Shown here: in pieces, positions 51,894 through 60,860 of the stretch
How the letters are laid out: every line of letters starts with the position of its first letter
How positions within the stretch are numbered: position 1 is the first letter of the stretch
Assembly: GCF_947487305.1 (NCBI RefSeq)
Contig: NZ_CANKWH010000011.1
Location: forward strand, 62,001-126,000
Source: an uncultured Paracoccus sp.
Lineage (GTDB): Bacteria; Pseudomonadota; Alphaproteobacteria; Rhodobacterales; Rhodobacteraceae
DNA: 64,000 bases
Reading direction: 5' to 3'
Position numbers and translations under genes: made by a program
The notes under the pieces: generated by a model
What the model was told of the DNA's origin: nothing
The model's input: only the letters and a program-made list of their open reading frames with translations
The model's database searches: none

Positions 51894-52640
51894 TCAATCC
51901 AGCCGGGCAAAGCGCCCGGTGATCGGCCAGCTGATCCGGTACTCGGTCCCCGGATCGCCCCAGAGCGCGGCGATCTCCTCCATCGCGGTCTCGGCGATCT
52001 CGCCCTGCCCGGCCTTGGTCGCCGCCTTCACCGCCGACCATGTCTCGACATAGCCAGCCAGCGCCTCGAGCGACCAATCCCGCTCGATCACCAGCGGCGG
52101 GATCGACAGCTCGGAAAAAGGGAAATCCAGCGAGGCATAGCCCTGTTCGACATGCGCGCGCCCCTCGGGCCAGAAGGGGTGGATATCGCCCCAGTAGAAG
52201 CGCCGGAACCGCTCAGCCGCCGGTCCGGCCAATTCCGGCACGCCATAGGAGACCAGCGCCAGCGCCGCACCCGGCGCGGCCAGCCGGCGGACCTCGGCAT
52301 AGAAGCGCGGCAGGTCGAACCAATGCGCCGCCTGCGCCGCGACGATCAGATCGACCGAACCATCCGTCAGCGCGCTCGCTTCGGCCGGTTCGACGCGATA
52401 GTCGATGTTCGGGCGCGGCTCGGCATGGGCGATCTGGTCGGCGCTGATGTCGGTGCCCGTCACCCGGTCGAACTCGGCCGCCAGCAGCACGGTCAGCTGA
52501 CCGTTACCGCAGCCCACATCCAGCGCCTGTCCGCGACCGGCAGTCAGCGCGGCCAGCGCCCCGGCCAGGACCGGCGGATAGGTCGGGCGATGACGCGCGT
52601 AGCCAGCCCCGCCCTCCTCGAAATGCCGCCGCTCGGCCAT
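51894..52640 (-). CDS. Class I SAM-dependent methyltransferase
   Basis: A 248-residue Rossmann-fold methyltransferase. Motif I is ALDVGCGNGQL near residues 39-49, the acidic loop is GTDIS, and AAHWFD follows motif IV, resembling the small-molecule methyltransferases of the trans-aconitate or YcgJ type. The substrate is unknown. It lies 5 bases after cbpM, so it is likely in the same transcript as the co-chaperone pair. Confidence 0.88.
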   Translation of the reverse strand: MAERRHFEEGGAGYARHRPTYPPVLAGALAALTAGRGQALDVGCGNGQLTVLLAAEFDRVTGTDISADQIAHAEPRPNIDYRVEPAEASALTDGSVDLIVAAQAAHWFDLPRFYAEVRRLAAPGAALALVSYGVPELAGPAAERFRRFYWGDIHPFWPEGRAHVEQGYASLDFPFSELSIPPLVIERDWSLEALAGYVETWSAVKAATKAGQGEIAETAMEEIAALWGDPGTEYRISWPITGRFARLD

Positions 52641-52645
52641 GGCCG

Positions 52646-52978
52646 TCAGCGCAGCCGCCGCACCACGGTATGGATGCGGGTGCGCACCTCGTCGGGCTCG
52701 GTGGCGACCGCCTGCATCAGCGCCCGCATGTCGCCGCGCATGGTGCTGAGCTGATCGACCAGCGACATCACCATGGTCAGCGCATCCTCGTGCAGCTCAT
52801 AGGTATCGCTGAGATCGCAGAGCAGTTGCAGCCGCGCAAGATCGGCCTCGCGGTAAAGCTGCTGGCCCTCGGCCTGCACCGGCTGGACGATACGGGCGCG
52901 GACGAAGGCGATCAGACGCGGACCGTCGAGATCATCAATGGCGGCGATGGCTTCGGCTTCGGTATAGGTGCGGCTCAT
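52646..52978 (-). CDS. cbpM: Chaperone modulator CbpM
   Basis: A 110-residue MerR_2-like helical protein. In E. coli CbpM binds the J-domain of CbpA and inhibits it. The pattern of an N-terminal helix-turn-helix-like region (TEAEAIAAI, YREADLARLQLLCDL) and a helical dimer region fits. GAGGAAGGGG precedes the ATG at 52978, 4 bases after the cbpA stop, which supports the pairing. Confidence 0.85.
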   Translation of the reverse strand: MSRTYTEAEAIAAIDDLDGPRLIAFVRARIVQPVQAEGQQLYREADLARLQLLCDLSDTYELHEDALTMVMSLVDQLSTMRGDMRALMQAVATEPDEVRTRIHTVVRRLR

Positions 52979-52982
52979 CGGT

Positions 52983-53939
52983 TCACCCCTTCCTCTTGGC
53001 GCGGGCGTCATAGGCATGGGTCTTGCGCCAGTTTTCCATGAACGCGGCCAGATCGTCATCGACCTGCGGCGGCATCACCACCTTCAGCTCGACCTGCTGG
53101 TCGCCGCCATTCACCCCGCGACCGCGCAGGCGAAGTTTCTGCCCGGTGGTCGCGCCCTTGGGGATGGTCAGGTTCACCGGCCCGTCGATGGTCGGCGCGG
53201 CGACCTTGCCGCCCAGCACCGCCTCGTCGATGGAGATCGGCAGGGTGGTGAAGATGTCATCGCCCTCGCGCACGAAATCCGGGTGCTGGCCGACGCTGAG
53301 CGTCAGGTAGGCATCGCCCGCGCCGCCCTTGCCATAGCCAGGACCGCCCTTGCCCTTCAGCCGGATGGTCTGACCCTCATGCGCGCCCTTCGGAATCGAG
53401 ACTTCCAGATCGCTGCCATCGGGCATGGTGATCCGGGTCTTGCCGCCCTTGGCGGCGGTCAGGAAATCGACCTCGAGCTGGAAACGGTGGTCCTGCCCGC
53501 GCATGGTGAAATCGGCCTCGCGCTGGCCCGCGCCCGGCCCGCCGCCGAAGCCGCGAAAGCCGCCCTGCCCCGGCCCGCCACGCCCGCCGCCGCGCTGGCC
53601 GAAGAGATCGCCGAACACATCCGACAGGTCGGGATCGCCGCCAAAGCCGTAATCCTGCGCATAGGGATTGCCCGCCGCCTCGGCATGTTGCCGGTAATAG
53701 CGCTGCTGCGGCCGCTCATGGCCCTGATCGTCGATCTCGCCCGCATCAAAGCGCCGGCGCTGCTCGGGGTCTTTCAGCAGGTCATAGGCGGCCGAGGCGG
53801 CCTTGAACCGCTCGCCCGCCGCCGGATCGGGGTTCAGGTCGGGGTGATCGGTCTTGGCGATCTTGCGATAGGCCTTCTTGATCTCGGCATCGCTGGCACT
53901 CTTGGATACGCCCAAAGCTGCATATGGATCACCCGCCAT
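52983..53939 (-). CDS. cbpA: DnaJ-class co-chaperone CbpA
   Basis: A 318-residue Hsp40 without a zinc-finger domain. The J-domain is at residues 5-65 with the HPD triad at 32-34, followed by a Gly-rich linker (about 105-145) and two DnaJ C-terminal beta-domains. It stimulates DnaK. The gene order cbpA-cbpM is conserved. Confidence 0.93.
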   Translation of the reverse strand: MAGDPYAALGVSKSASDAEIKKAYRKIAKTDHPDLNPDPAAGERFKAASAAYDLLKDPEQRRRFDAGEIDDQGHERPQQRYYRQHAEAAGNPYAQDYGFGGDPDLSDVFGDLFGQRGGGRGGPGQGGFRGFGGGPGAGQREADFTMRGQDHRFQLEVDFLTAAKGGKTRITMPDGSDLEVSIPKGAHEGQTIRLKGKGGPGYGKGGAGDAYLTLSVGQHPDFVREGDDIFTTLPISIDEAVLGGKVAAPTIDGPVNLTIPKGATTGQKLRLRGRGVNGGDQQVELKVVMPPQVDDDLAAFMENWRKTHAYDARAKRKG

Positions 53940-53995
53940 TCCCCGGCCCCCGTCTTGGTTCTTGCCTCAACAAGATAACCACCGGAGAGGTTTCA

Positions 53996-55054
53996 TCAAT
54001 AGGGCTGCGGATGCGCCTTGTGCAGCCGGTCGATGGCCTTGGCGAGGTCGCGGTCCATGCGCCGGTCGGCACCGGCCAGAAGATGCGAAAGCTGCGCCAC
54101 GGTCGTCGCTCCGATGATCGGCACCACCTTGAAGGACCGGGTCAATTGCCAGGCAATGGCGAAATGCAACGCGTCCCAGCCATGTTCCTCGGCCAGCTGG
54201 TGATAGGCCGCGACCGCCTCCAGCCCGCGCGCGGTCTTGCGCCCGCCGAGATTGCCCAAGCCCCTTTGGGCCTTGTCCACCGCCGCGCGGCTGCCATCGG
54301 GCAGCGAGCCCTCCTGATACTTGCCGGTCAGCAGCCCCGCTGCCAGCGGCGAATAGGATAGCAGCGTCACATCCTCGTTCACCGCCACCTCGGCCAGATC
54401 GGTGTCGTAGGGTCGGTAGAGCAGCGAATATTCATTCTGGATCGCCGCCATGCGCGGCCCGCCTGTCGCCTCTGCCATGTCGAGCCAGCGCGTCAGCCCC
54501 CATGCGCTTTCATTCGACAAGCCGGCGGCGCGGATCTTGCCCGCCGCCACCGCAGCCGCCAGCGCCGCCAGCACGTCGCGCATATGGTCAAGCGTCTGTT
54601 CCCGGTCCTGCCCTGAAGGGTCATAGCTCCAGTTCTGGCGGAAGGCATAGGAGCCGCGCACCGGCCAGTGCAGCTGGTAAAGGTCAATGCGATCGGTGCC
54701 GAGCCGGGTCAGCGATCTGTCGATCGCCGCCGTCACCGCCTTGCCGTCAAAGGGGGTATTGCCGTTCACCATCTGGCTCGGCCCGGTGATCTTGGTGGCG
54801 ATCTCGACCCGGTTGCGGTTGGCGGTTTTCGCCAGCCAGCTGCCGATGATCTCCTCGGATCGGCCCACGGTCTCGCGCCGGATCGGGTTCACCGGATACA
54901 TCTCGGCGCAGTCGAGAAAGGTCAGCCCGGCCTCCAGCGCCGCATCCATCTGGGCATGAGCCTCGGCCTCGCTGGTCTGGTTGCCGAAGGTCATGGTGCC
55001 AAGGCAGATCTCGCTGACCTCGACATCGCTGCCGCCCAGTATCACACGCTGCAT
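53996..55054 (-). CDS. Aldo/keto reductase (Tas-like)
   Basis: A 352-residue NADPH-dependent aldo/keto reductase. The catalytic tetrad is visible as D48, Y53, K88 and H129. The extended loop VRGSYAFRQNWSYDPSG after the HW motif resembles E. coli Tas. GGAGG precedes the ATG. The physiological substrate is unknown. A 55-base gap separates it from cbpA downstream. Confidence 0.92.
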   Translation of the reverse strand: MQRVILGGSDVEVSEICLGTMTFGNQTSEAEAHAQMDAALEAGLTFLDCAEMYPVNPIRRETVGRSEEIIGSWLAKTANRNRVEIATKITGPSQMVNGNTPFDGKAVTAAIDRSLTRLGTDRIDLYQLHWPVRGSYAFRQNWSYDPSGQDREQTLDHMRDVLAALAAAVAAGKIRAAGLSNESAWGLTRWLDMAEATGGPRMAAIQNEYSLLYRPYDTDLAEVAVNEDVTLLSYSPLAAGLLTGKYQEGSLPDGSRAAVDKAQRGLGNLGGRKTARGLEAVAAYHQLAEEHGWDALHFAIAWQLTRSFKVVPIIGATTVAQLSHLLAGADRRMDRDLAKAIDRLHKAHPQPY

Positions 55055-55136
55055 GGATGAGCCTCCGTCCCGATTTGCGATCTCGCGCGCAACCTAGCCA
55101 TCGGGTCCGGGGGTGCAAGCCTTGGCGTTGCGGGGT

Positions 55137-55364
55137 CTAGCGGATCAGCCCGAAGATGCGCATCACATTGGCCGCCAGCCCGGCGGCATTGCCGTCGTCA
55201 TAGGGATGCTCGCGATCCCGAAAGCGCGGATGATGCGGGTCGAGATCAGGCTCGGTTTCGTGGAATTCGGGCATGTGCGGCGGCTCGTCAGCCGGGTCGG
55301 GTGAATCGGGTTCAGCGCCACGCGCCATCCGCCCGACGAACCACTGAGGATGCGTCAGATGCAT
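55137..55364 (-). CDS. Hypothetical 75-residue Asp/His/Pro-rich protein
   Basis: An open frame of 75 residues, unusually rich in Pro, His, Asp and Glu (for example EPDLDPHHPRFRDREHPYDD). It ends in a short hydrophobic helix-like segment (AAGLAANVMRIFGLIR). No family is recognised. No clear ribosome binding site precedes the ATG, but its upstream region is a strikingly AT-rich stretch that could hold a promoter. Moderately likely to be real. Confidence 0.45.
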   Translation of the reverse strand: MHLTHPQWFVGRMARGAEPDSPDPADEPPHMPEFHETEPDLDPHHPRFRDREHPYDDGNAAGLAANVMRIFGLIR

Positions 55365-55370
55365 ATCGAC

Positions 55371-55470
55371 ACCATATTGAAATATTGCAGTTTATGTAAC
55401 TATATTTTAATTCGATTCTGATATTGAATCAAATTTATTATTGTTTTCGATTCGGGCAGCTTACTGAATT
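55371..55470. other. AT-rich island
   Basis: In 55381-55440 only 11 of 60 bases are G or C, in a GC-rich window. It contains GATTC-N7-GAATC and several T or A runs. It lies between the 75-residue frame and the end of the peptide transporter operon. AT-rich DNA of this kind is a target for nucleoid silencers such as MucR/Ros-type proteins in alphaproteobacteria; that use here is inference. Confidence 0.6.
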
Positions 55471-55491
55471 ATTTACGCAAGCGACGGTGTT

Positions 55492-56244
55492 TCACGCGCG
55501 CTCATAGCCCGCGCTGGCGGCGATCAGGTGCCGGGTATAATCCTCGGTCGCGCCGCCGTGACGCAACTGATCGACGGTCATGATCTCCTCGATCCGCCCG
55601 CCGCGCATCACCGCCAGCCGGTCGCACATATGGCCCACGACCGACAGGTCATGGCTGACCATGACATAGGTCAGCCCGTGCTCGGCCCGCAGATCAGTCA
55701 GCAGGTTCAGGATCTCGGCCTGCACGCTGACATCCAGCGCCGAGGTCGGCTCGTCCAGGAGCAGCAGCCGGGGTTCCGCCGCCAGCGCCCGGGCGATGGC
55801 GACGCGCTGACGCTGCCCGCCCGACAGCTGGTGCGGATAGCGGAAGCGGAAGCCCTGCCCCAGACCGACGTCCTCCAAAAGCCGGGTGATGCGGCTGTCG
55901 ATATCGCCCATGCCCTGCAACTTCAGCGTTTCCGACAACACCCGGTCGACCGAATGACGCGGGTGCAGGCTGGCATAGGGGTCCTGAAACACCATCTGCA
56001 CGGTCTTGTGGAACGCCCGGTCGCGCTTCTGTCCGGCAACCGCCTGCCCGGCGACCTCGATGGTGCCGGACCAGCTGTCGATCAGCCCGGTGATGGCGCG
56101 CAGAATGGTGGATTTGCCGCTGCCGGATTCGCCCACGAGCCCGAAGCTTTCGCCCTCGGCCACGCTGAAGCTGGCGCGCTTGACCGCATCGACCCGGTCG
56201 GGCGGAAAGCCGAACCAGACATCCAGGTCATCAACCCTCAACAT
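55492..56244 (-). CDS. Peptide/nickel-type ABC transporter ATPase (OppF/DppF-like)
   Basis: A 250-residue ABC ATPase. Walker A is GESGSGKST at residues 38-46, the signature is LSGGQRQR near 141 and LLLDEPTSALD follows. It lacks the usual C-terminal oligopeptide-transporter extension, stopping soon after the ABC core, so it is shorter than typical OppF. The ATG at 56244 is one base after the upstream ATPase stop. Last gene of the operon. Confidence 0.9.
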   Translation of the reverse strand: MLRVDDLDVWFGFPPDRVDAVKRASFSVAEGESFGLVGESGSGKSTILRAITGLIDSWSGTIEVAGQAVAGQKRDRAFHKTVQMVFQDPYASLHPRHSVDRVLSETLKLQGMGDIDSRITRLLEDVGLGQGFRFRYPHQLSGGQRQRVAIARALAAEPRLLLLDEPTSALDVSVQAEILNLLTDLRAEHGLTYVMVSHDLSVVGHMCDRLAVMRGGRIEEIMTVDQLRHGGATEDYTRHLIAASAGYERA

Positions 56245-56245
56245 G

Positions 56246-57130
56246 TCAGAGGCCCCCCGGAAAATCGGTTTCGGTTCGCTCACCCTCCAGCGGCCCGTCG
56301 CGCCAGCTGTCCTGCCGCTGCAGCACCGCCAGCCGCTCGACCGGGTGATCGAGCCGCGGCAGGCTGTTCAACAGGCCCTGCGTATAGGGATGGCGGGCAT
56401 TGTGCAGATCCTTGGCGGCCAGCGTCTCGACGATGCGGCCGGCATACATGATCAGCACCCGGTCGCAGAACTGCGCCACGAGGTTCAGGTCATGGCTGAT
56501 GAAGATCAGCCCCATACCGCGATCGCGCACCAGTCCGTCCATGATGTTCAGCACTTCCGTGCGCACCGAGACATCCAGCGCGCTGGTTGGCTCGTCGGCG
56601 ATCAGGATCTCGGGATCGGGGGCCAGCATCATGGCGATCATGATGCGCTGGCCCATGCCGCCCGACACCTCGTGCGGATAGGCGCCCATAACCCGCTCGG
56701 GGTCGCGGATCTGCACCGCGCGCAGCATCTCCAGCGCCTTCTGCCGGGCGGCATCCTTCGCCCCGCCGGCATGCAGGCGATAGGCCTCGATGATCTGGTC
56801 GCCGATCTTCATCACCGGGTTCAGGCTGAACTTGGGGTCCTGCATGACCATGCTGATGCGATTGCCACGAATGGCGCGCATCTGCCGCTCGGGCAGGTTC
56901 AGGATCGACTGCCCCTCCAGCTCCAGCTTGTCGGCGCTGACCTTGCCGGGCGGGCGGACAAGGCCCAGCACCGCGCGCCCGGTCATCGATTTGCCCGAAC
57001 CGGATTCACCCACCACCCCAAGCCGTTCGCGGCCCAGGTCAAAGCTGACACCGCGCACCGCCTCGAACACGCCCTGACGGGTCGGAAAGGCGACGCGCAG
57101 GTTCTTCACGGAGAGCAGCGGCGCACTCAT
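56246..57130 (-). CDS. Peptide/nickel-type ABC transporter ATPase (OppD/DppD-like)
   Basis: A 294-residue ABC ATPase with Walker A GESGSGKSMT at residues 41-50, signature VSGGMGQR, and LIADEPTSALDV. The C-terminal part after about residue 235 is typical of OppD-type subunits (HPYTQGLLNSLPRLD). It overlaps the preceding permease by 4 bases (ATGA). Confidence 0.92.
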   Translation of the reverse strand: MSAPLLSVKNLRVAFPTRQGVFEAVRGVSFDLGRERLGVVGESGSGKSMTGRAVLGLVRPPGKVSADKLELEGQSILNLPERQMRAIRGNRISMVMQDPKFSLNPVMKIGDQIIEAYRLHAGGAKDAARQKALEMLRAVQIRDPERVMGAYPHEVSGGMGQRIMIAMMLAPDPEILIADEPTSALDVSVRTEVLNIMDGLVRDRGMGLIFISHDLNLVAQFCDRVLIMYAGRIVETLAAKDLHNARHPYTQGLLNSLPRLDHPVERLAVLQRQDSWRDGPLEGERTETDFPGGL

Positions 57131-58044
57131 TCCTTGGCCCCCTTCGGGTCCAGCACGTCGCGCAAGCCGTCACCCAAGAGGTTGAAGGCCAGCGAGACGA
57201 TAAAGATCGCCAGACCCGGCATGGCCGCGACCCACCAGAAATCGAGGATATAGGTCCGCCCGTCCGAGATCATCGCCCCCCATTCCGGCATCGGCGGCTG
57301 CGCGCCAAGGCCAAGGAAACCCAGACCGGCGGCGGAAAGGATGATGCCCGCCATATCCAGCGCCACCCGCACGATCAGCGAACTGACGCAGAGCGGCCAG
57401 ATATGCCCGATCAGCAGACGCATCGGCCCCGCCCCCTGAAGGCGCGCGGCGGCGATGAAATCGGCATTGCGGATGGTCAGCGTCTCGGCCCGGGCCAGTC
57501 GCGCATAGGGTGGCCATGCGGTAATCGCCAGCGCCAGAACCGCATTGCCGATGCCCGCGCCAAGCGCCGCGACAAAGGCCAGCGCCAGCACCAGCTTGGG
57601 GAAGGCCAGAAAGATATCGGTGATCCGCATCAGAACCTGATCGACCCAGCCGCCGGCAAAGCCCGCCACCGTGCCGATGAACAACCCGATCACCGGCGCG
57701 ATCAGCGCCACGGTGCCCACGATGAACAGCGTGATGCGCGAGCCGTGGATCAGCCTCGACAGGATATCCCGGCCCAGATGATCGGTGCCCAGCCAATGCG
57801 CCGCCGAGGGCGGTTGCAGCCGGTCGGCCAAGTTCTGGCTGAACGGGCTATAGGGCGCCAGCCATGGCGCAAACACCGCCATGACGATCAGGATGATCAG
57901 GATGACCAGCCCGAACATCGCCAGCTTGTTGGCGCGGAAGGTCAGCCAGCCCTGATAGATCGCCCCCAGCCGCGCCTGCCGGCGGGTCTGCGGCGCATCG
58001 GTCAGCAGCCAGTCGCGGCGGCTTTGGAATTGCACGTCGCTCAT
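57127..58044 (-). CDS. Peptide/nickel-type ABC transporter permease (OppC/DppC-like)
   Basis: A 305-residue permease. The N-terminal OppC_N segment (first membrane helix about residues 38-60, then GTDHLGRDILSRL-type motif near 88-100) is followed by the BPD_transp_1 core. The ATG at 58044 overlaps the OppB stop (ATGA) and is preferred to a longer frame. Confidence 0.93.
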   Translation of the reverse strand: MSDVQFQSRRDWLLTDAPQTRRQARLGAIYQGWLTFRANKLAMFGLVILIILIVMAVFAPWLAPYSPFSQNLADRLQPPSAAHWLGTDHLGRDILSRLIHGSRITLFIVGTVALIAPVIGLFIGTVAGFAGGWVDQVLMRITDIFLAFPKLVLALAFVAALGAGIGNAVLALAITAWPPYARLARAETLTIRNADFIAAARLQGAGPMRLLIGHIWPLCVSSLIVRVALDMAGIILSAAGLGFLGLGAQPPMPEWGAMISDGRTYILDFWWVAAMPGLAIFIVSLAFNLLGDGLRDVLDPKGAKE

Positions 58045-59156
58045 TTCGACCTCGGATCCAGCACGCGATAGAGAAGATCGCTGAGTAGGTTCAGCCCGAC
58101 AAAGCAAGTGCCGATGACCACCGTGCCGCCCAGAACCGCGTTCATGTCGCCAGCCAGCAGCGCCTTGGTCACATACTGACCAAGGCCGGGCCAGCTGAAG
58201 ATGATCTCGGTCAGCACCGAACCCTCGAGCAGAGAGCCGAAGCTGAGCGCGATCACCGTGATCAGCGGGATCGAGATGTTGCGGAAGGCGTGACGCCAGA
58301 TCACCGCGCGTTCCGACAGGCCCTTGACCCGCGCCGTGGTGATATATTCCGCCGACAGCTGCTCCAGCATGAAGCTGCGGGTCATGCGGCTGATATAGGC
58401 GAGGCTGAAATAGCCAAGCAGGCTGGCGGGCAGGATGATGTGGGAAAACGCATCCTTGAACGCGCCCCAGTCTCCGGCGATCAGGCTGTCGACCATCAAG
58501 AGGCCAGTCACATTCGGCACCATGCCGGAATAGATGATATCCTGCCGGCCCGGTCCGCCGACCCAGCCAAGTATGCCGTAGAAGATCAACAGGCCCATCA
58601 GGCCCAGCCAGAAGATCGGCATGGAATAACCGACCAGCGCCACGACGCGCGCGACCTGATCGACCCAGCCACCCCGGCGGGCGGCGGCGATGACGCCAAG
58701 CGGCACGCCGACCAGCACACCGATCAGCGTGCCAAGCGTGGCCAGCTCGACCGTGGCCGGAAAGACCCGCTTGATGTCGTTGATGACCAGCTGCCCCGTC
58801 GAGATCGACTTGCCGAAATCGCCCTGCAGCACGTCGCCGATATAGCCGATCAATTGCACATACAGCGGCTTGTCCAGCCCCATGGCCAGATAGGCGGCAT
58901 CATATTGCGCCTGCGTGGCGCGGTCGCCGACCACTTTCAGCACGGGGTCGATGGGCATGACCCGTCCGATGATGAAAGTGACCAGCAACAGCCCCAGAAG
59001 CGTCAGGACCAGCGACAGGATCACCCCGCCAATGCGTTTCAGCCGGCGCAGGGTGGCGGCGCGGCGGTCAGCGGCTGAAGGACCGGCGGGGGATGGGCCA
59101 ACGGGGGACGGGCCTGAAGCCCGCCCCCCCTCGGCACCGCTTTCGGTGCTGCTCAA
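58041..59156 (-). CDS. Peptide/nickel-type ABC transporter permease (OppB/DppB-like)
   Basis: A 371-residue permease with membrane helices from about residue 42 onward and the usual YITTARVKGLSERAVIWRHA coupling loop. The first 40 residues are a hydrophilic tail with a Gly-Pro-Ser repeat (GPSPVGPSPAGPS), not normal for OppB. The start appears to be TTG, with AAGGGCG 8 bases upstream and inside the end of the binding-protein gene. Confidence 0.9.
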   Translation of the reverse strand: MSSTESGAEGGRASGPSPVGPSPAGPSAADRRAATLRRLKRIGGVILSLVLTLLGLLLVTFIIGRVMPIDPVLKVVGDRATQAQYDAAYLAMGLDKPLYVQLIGYIGDVLQGDFGKSISTGQLVINDIKRVFPATVELATLGTLIGVLVGVPLGVIAAARRGGWVDQVARVVALVGYSMPIFWLGLMGLLIFYGILGWVGGPGRQDIIYSGMVPNVTGLLMVDSLIAGDWGAFKDAFSHIILPASLLGYFSLAYISRMTRSFMLEQLSAEYITTARVKGLSERAVIWRHAFRNISIPLITVIALSFGSLLEGSVLTEIIFSWPGLGQYVTKALLAGDMNAVLGGTVVIGTCFVGLNLLSDLLYRVLDPRSK

Positions 59157-59159
59157 GGC

Positions 59160-60758
59160 TTATTCGCCCTTGGTAACCGCGCGATAGATGACCGAAGTCA
59201 CCGCCTTGCCCGAGTTCCAGTTCTCGACCCCATCGCGCAGCCCGGTCGGCTCGATCCGCTGGAACAGCGGCACGATCGGCGCCTCGGCCTGATACTGCTT
59301 CTGCAGGTCGATATACATCTGGGCGCGCTTGTCGCCATCCTGCTCCAGCGTGGCATCGACCGTTGCCTTGCCCATCGCCTCGGGCACGGCATAGGCGTTG
59401 CGCCAGGCCAGAAGGCCGGTGGCATTGGCCTCGTCGCTGTTGTCGGGGTTATAGGCGAAGGTCGCGGCATTGGTGTTCGGGTCGGAATAATCCGGGCCCC
59501 ATTCGCCAAGGAAGATCGGCACTTCGCGGGCGCGATAGGCGTCCAGCACCTGCGCGCCGGTCATCTGCTCGATGTTCAGCGTCAGCCCGGCCTCGGCCAT
59601 GCTGGCCTGCAGCGCCTGCGCCACGTCGACATATTCGCGCAGGTCGCGGACCTTGGTGGTGATGGTCTTGCCGGACATGCCGGCTTCCTCGATCAGCGCC
59701 TTGGCCTTGGCGACATCATAGGTATAGGGGTTCTCGTCCAGCGCGCCCAGATAGCCCGAGGGCAGGAAGGCCTGATGCACCATGAACTGGCCCTTCAGGA
59801 AGCTGCCGGCGATGCCCTCGTAATCGACGAGATATTTCATCGCCTCGACGACCTTGGGATTGGCCAGAACCTCGTCCTTCTGGTTCAGACCCATGTAGAG
59901 GATACGGCCGCGCGGCTCGTCCTGCACCTTGATGCCCTCGACGGTCGAAACCGCGTCAACATCGGTCGGCGTCAGGTTGCGGGCCACGTCGATATCGCCG
60001 GCCTCGAGCTGCAGGCGCTGCGCGCTGGATTCTGCCACGTTCTTCACGATCACCCGCGCCATCTTCGGCGCGCCCTGGAAGTAATCGGCGAAGGCGGTCA
60101 GCTGCACCGCCTCGTTCGGGGTCCAACCCGCCAGCACATAGGCGCCCGAGCCGGCATCGTTGTTCGACAGCCAGGCATTGCCCATGTCCTCGCCTTCGAC
60201 ATGCTGCATCACCAGTTCCTTATCCACCACGCTGGCGATGTTGGCGGTCAGGCAGTTCAGCACGAAGCTGGGCGCATAGGGCTTGTCCATCGTCACCGTC
60301 AGCTTGTTGCCGTCCGCCTTGATGTTCGTCTCGACATTGTCGGCGGTGAAGCCGAACTGGGTCAGGATGAAGGCCGGGGTCTTGTCCAGCTTCACCGCGC
60401 GCTGCAGCGACCAGGCGGCATCCTCGGCCCGGACCGGATTGCCCGAGTGGAACTTGACGCCCTCGCGCATGGTGAAGGTGATCGACAGACCGTCCTCGCT
60501 GACCTCCCAGCTTTCGGCGAGGCTCGGCTGGAAGCCCTTGTCCAGATCCAGCGGGTCGAAATCGACCAGACGGTCATAGGTGTTGTTGTTGACGTCATTG
60601 CCCGAGAATTCGAAGGACTGCGCCGGGTCAAGGCTGATGATGTCATCGATCGTATGGGCCACCACCAGCACATCCGCCGGGGTCTCGGCAAAAGCCGCCG
60701 GCGCAAAGGCCAGTGCCGAGGCGAGCAGCATGGCCCGCGCGCTCAAGAATTTGGTCAT
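59160..60758 (-). CDS. ABC transporter substrate-binding protein, family 5
   Basis: A 532-residue SBP_bac_5 periplasmic protein for peptides or related solutes. A Sec signal peptide (about residues 1-24, ending AAFAE) is followed by the family segments DPAQSFEFSGNDV and YDRLVDFD, and ITFTMREGVKFHSG. The ATG at 60758 has GGGAGA upstream. The ligand cannot be told from the sequence. First gene of the five-gene importer operon. Confidence 0.94.
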   Translation of the reverse strand: MTKFLSARAMLLASALAFAPAAFAETPADVLVVAHTIDDIISLDPAQSFEFSGNDVNNNTYDRLVDFDPLDLDKGFQPSLAESWEVSEDGLSITFTMREGVKFHSGNPVRAEDAAWSLQRAVKLDKTPAFILTQFGFTADNVETNIKADGNKLTVTMDKPYAPSFVLNCLTANIASVVDKELVMQHVEGEDMGNAWLSNNDAGSGAYVLAGWTPNEAVQLTAFADYFQGAPKMARVIVKNVAESSAQRLQLEAGDIDVARNLTPTDVDAVSTVEGIKVQDEPRGRILYMGLNQKDEVLANPKVVEAMKYLVDYEGIAGSFLKGQFMVHQAFLPSGYLGALDENPYTYDVAKAKALIEEAGMSGKTITTKVRDLREYVDVAQALQASMAEAGLTLNIEQMTGAQVLDAYRAREVPIFLGEWGPDYSDPNTNAATFAYNPDNSDEANATGLLAWRNAYAVPEAMGKATVDATLEQDGDKRAQMYIDLQKQYQAEAPIVPLFQRIEPTGLRDGVENWNSGKAVTSVIYRAVTKGE

Positions 60759-60860
60759 CGAAACGTCTCCCTGTGATTGTTCTCTGGCCGAACTCTGCGG
60801 TTCGGCGTCATGGCGGTGACAGTGGCGCAGGGCTGGCCGGTTTGGCAAGCCCCATCCGCC

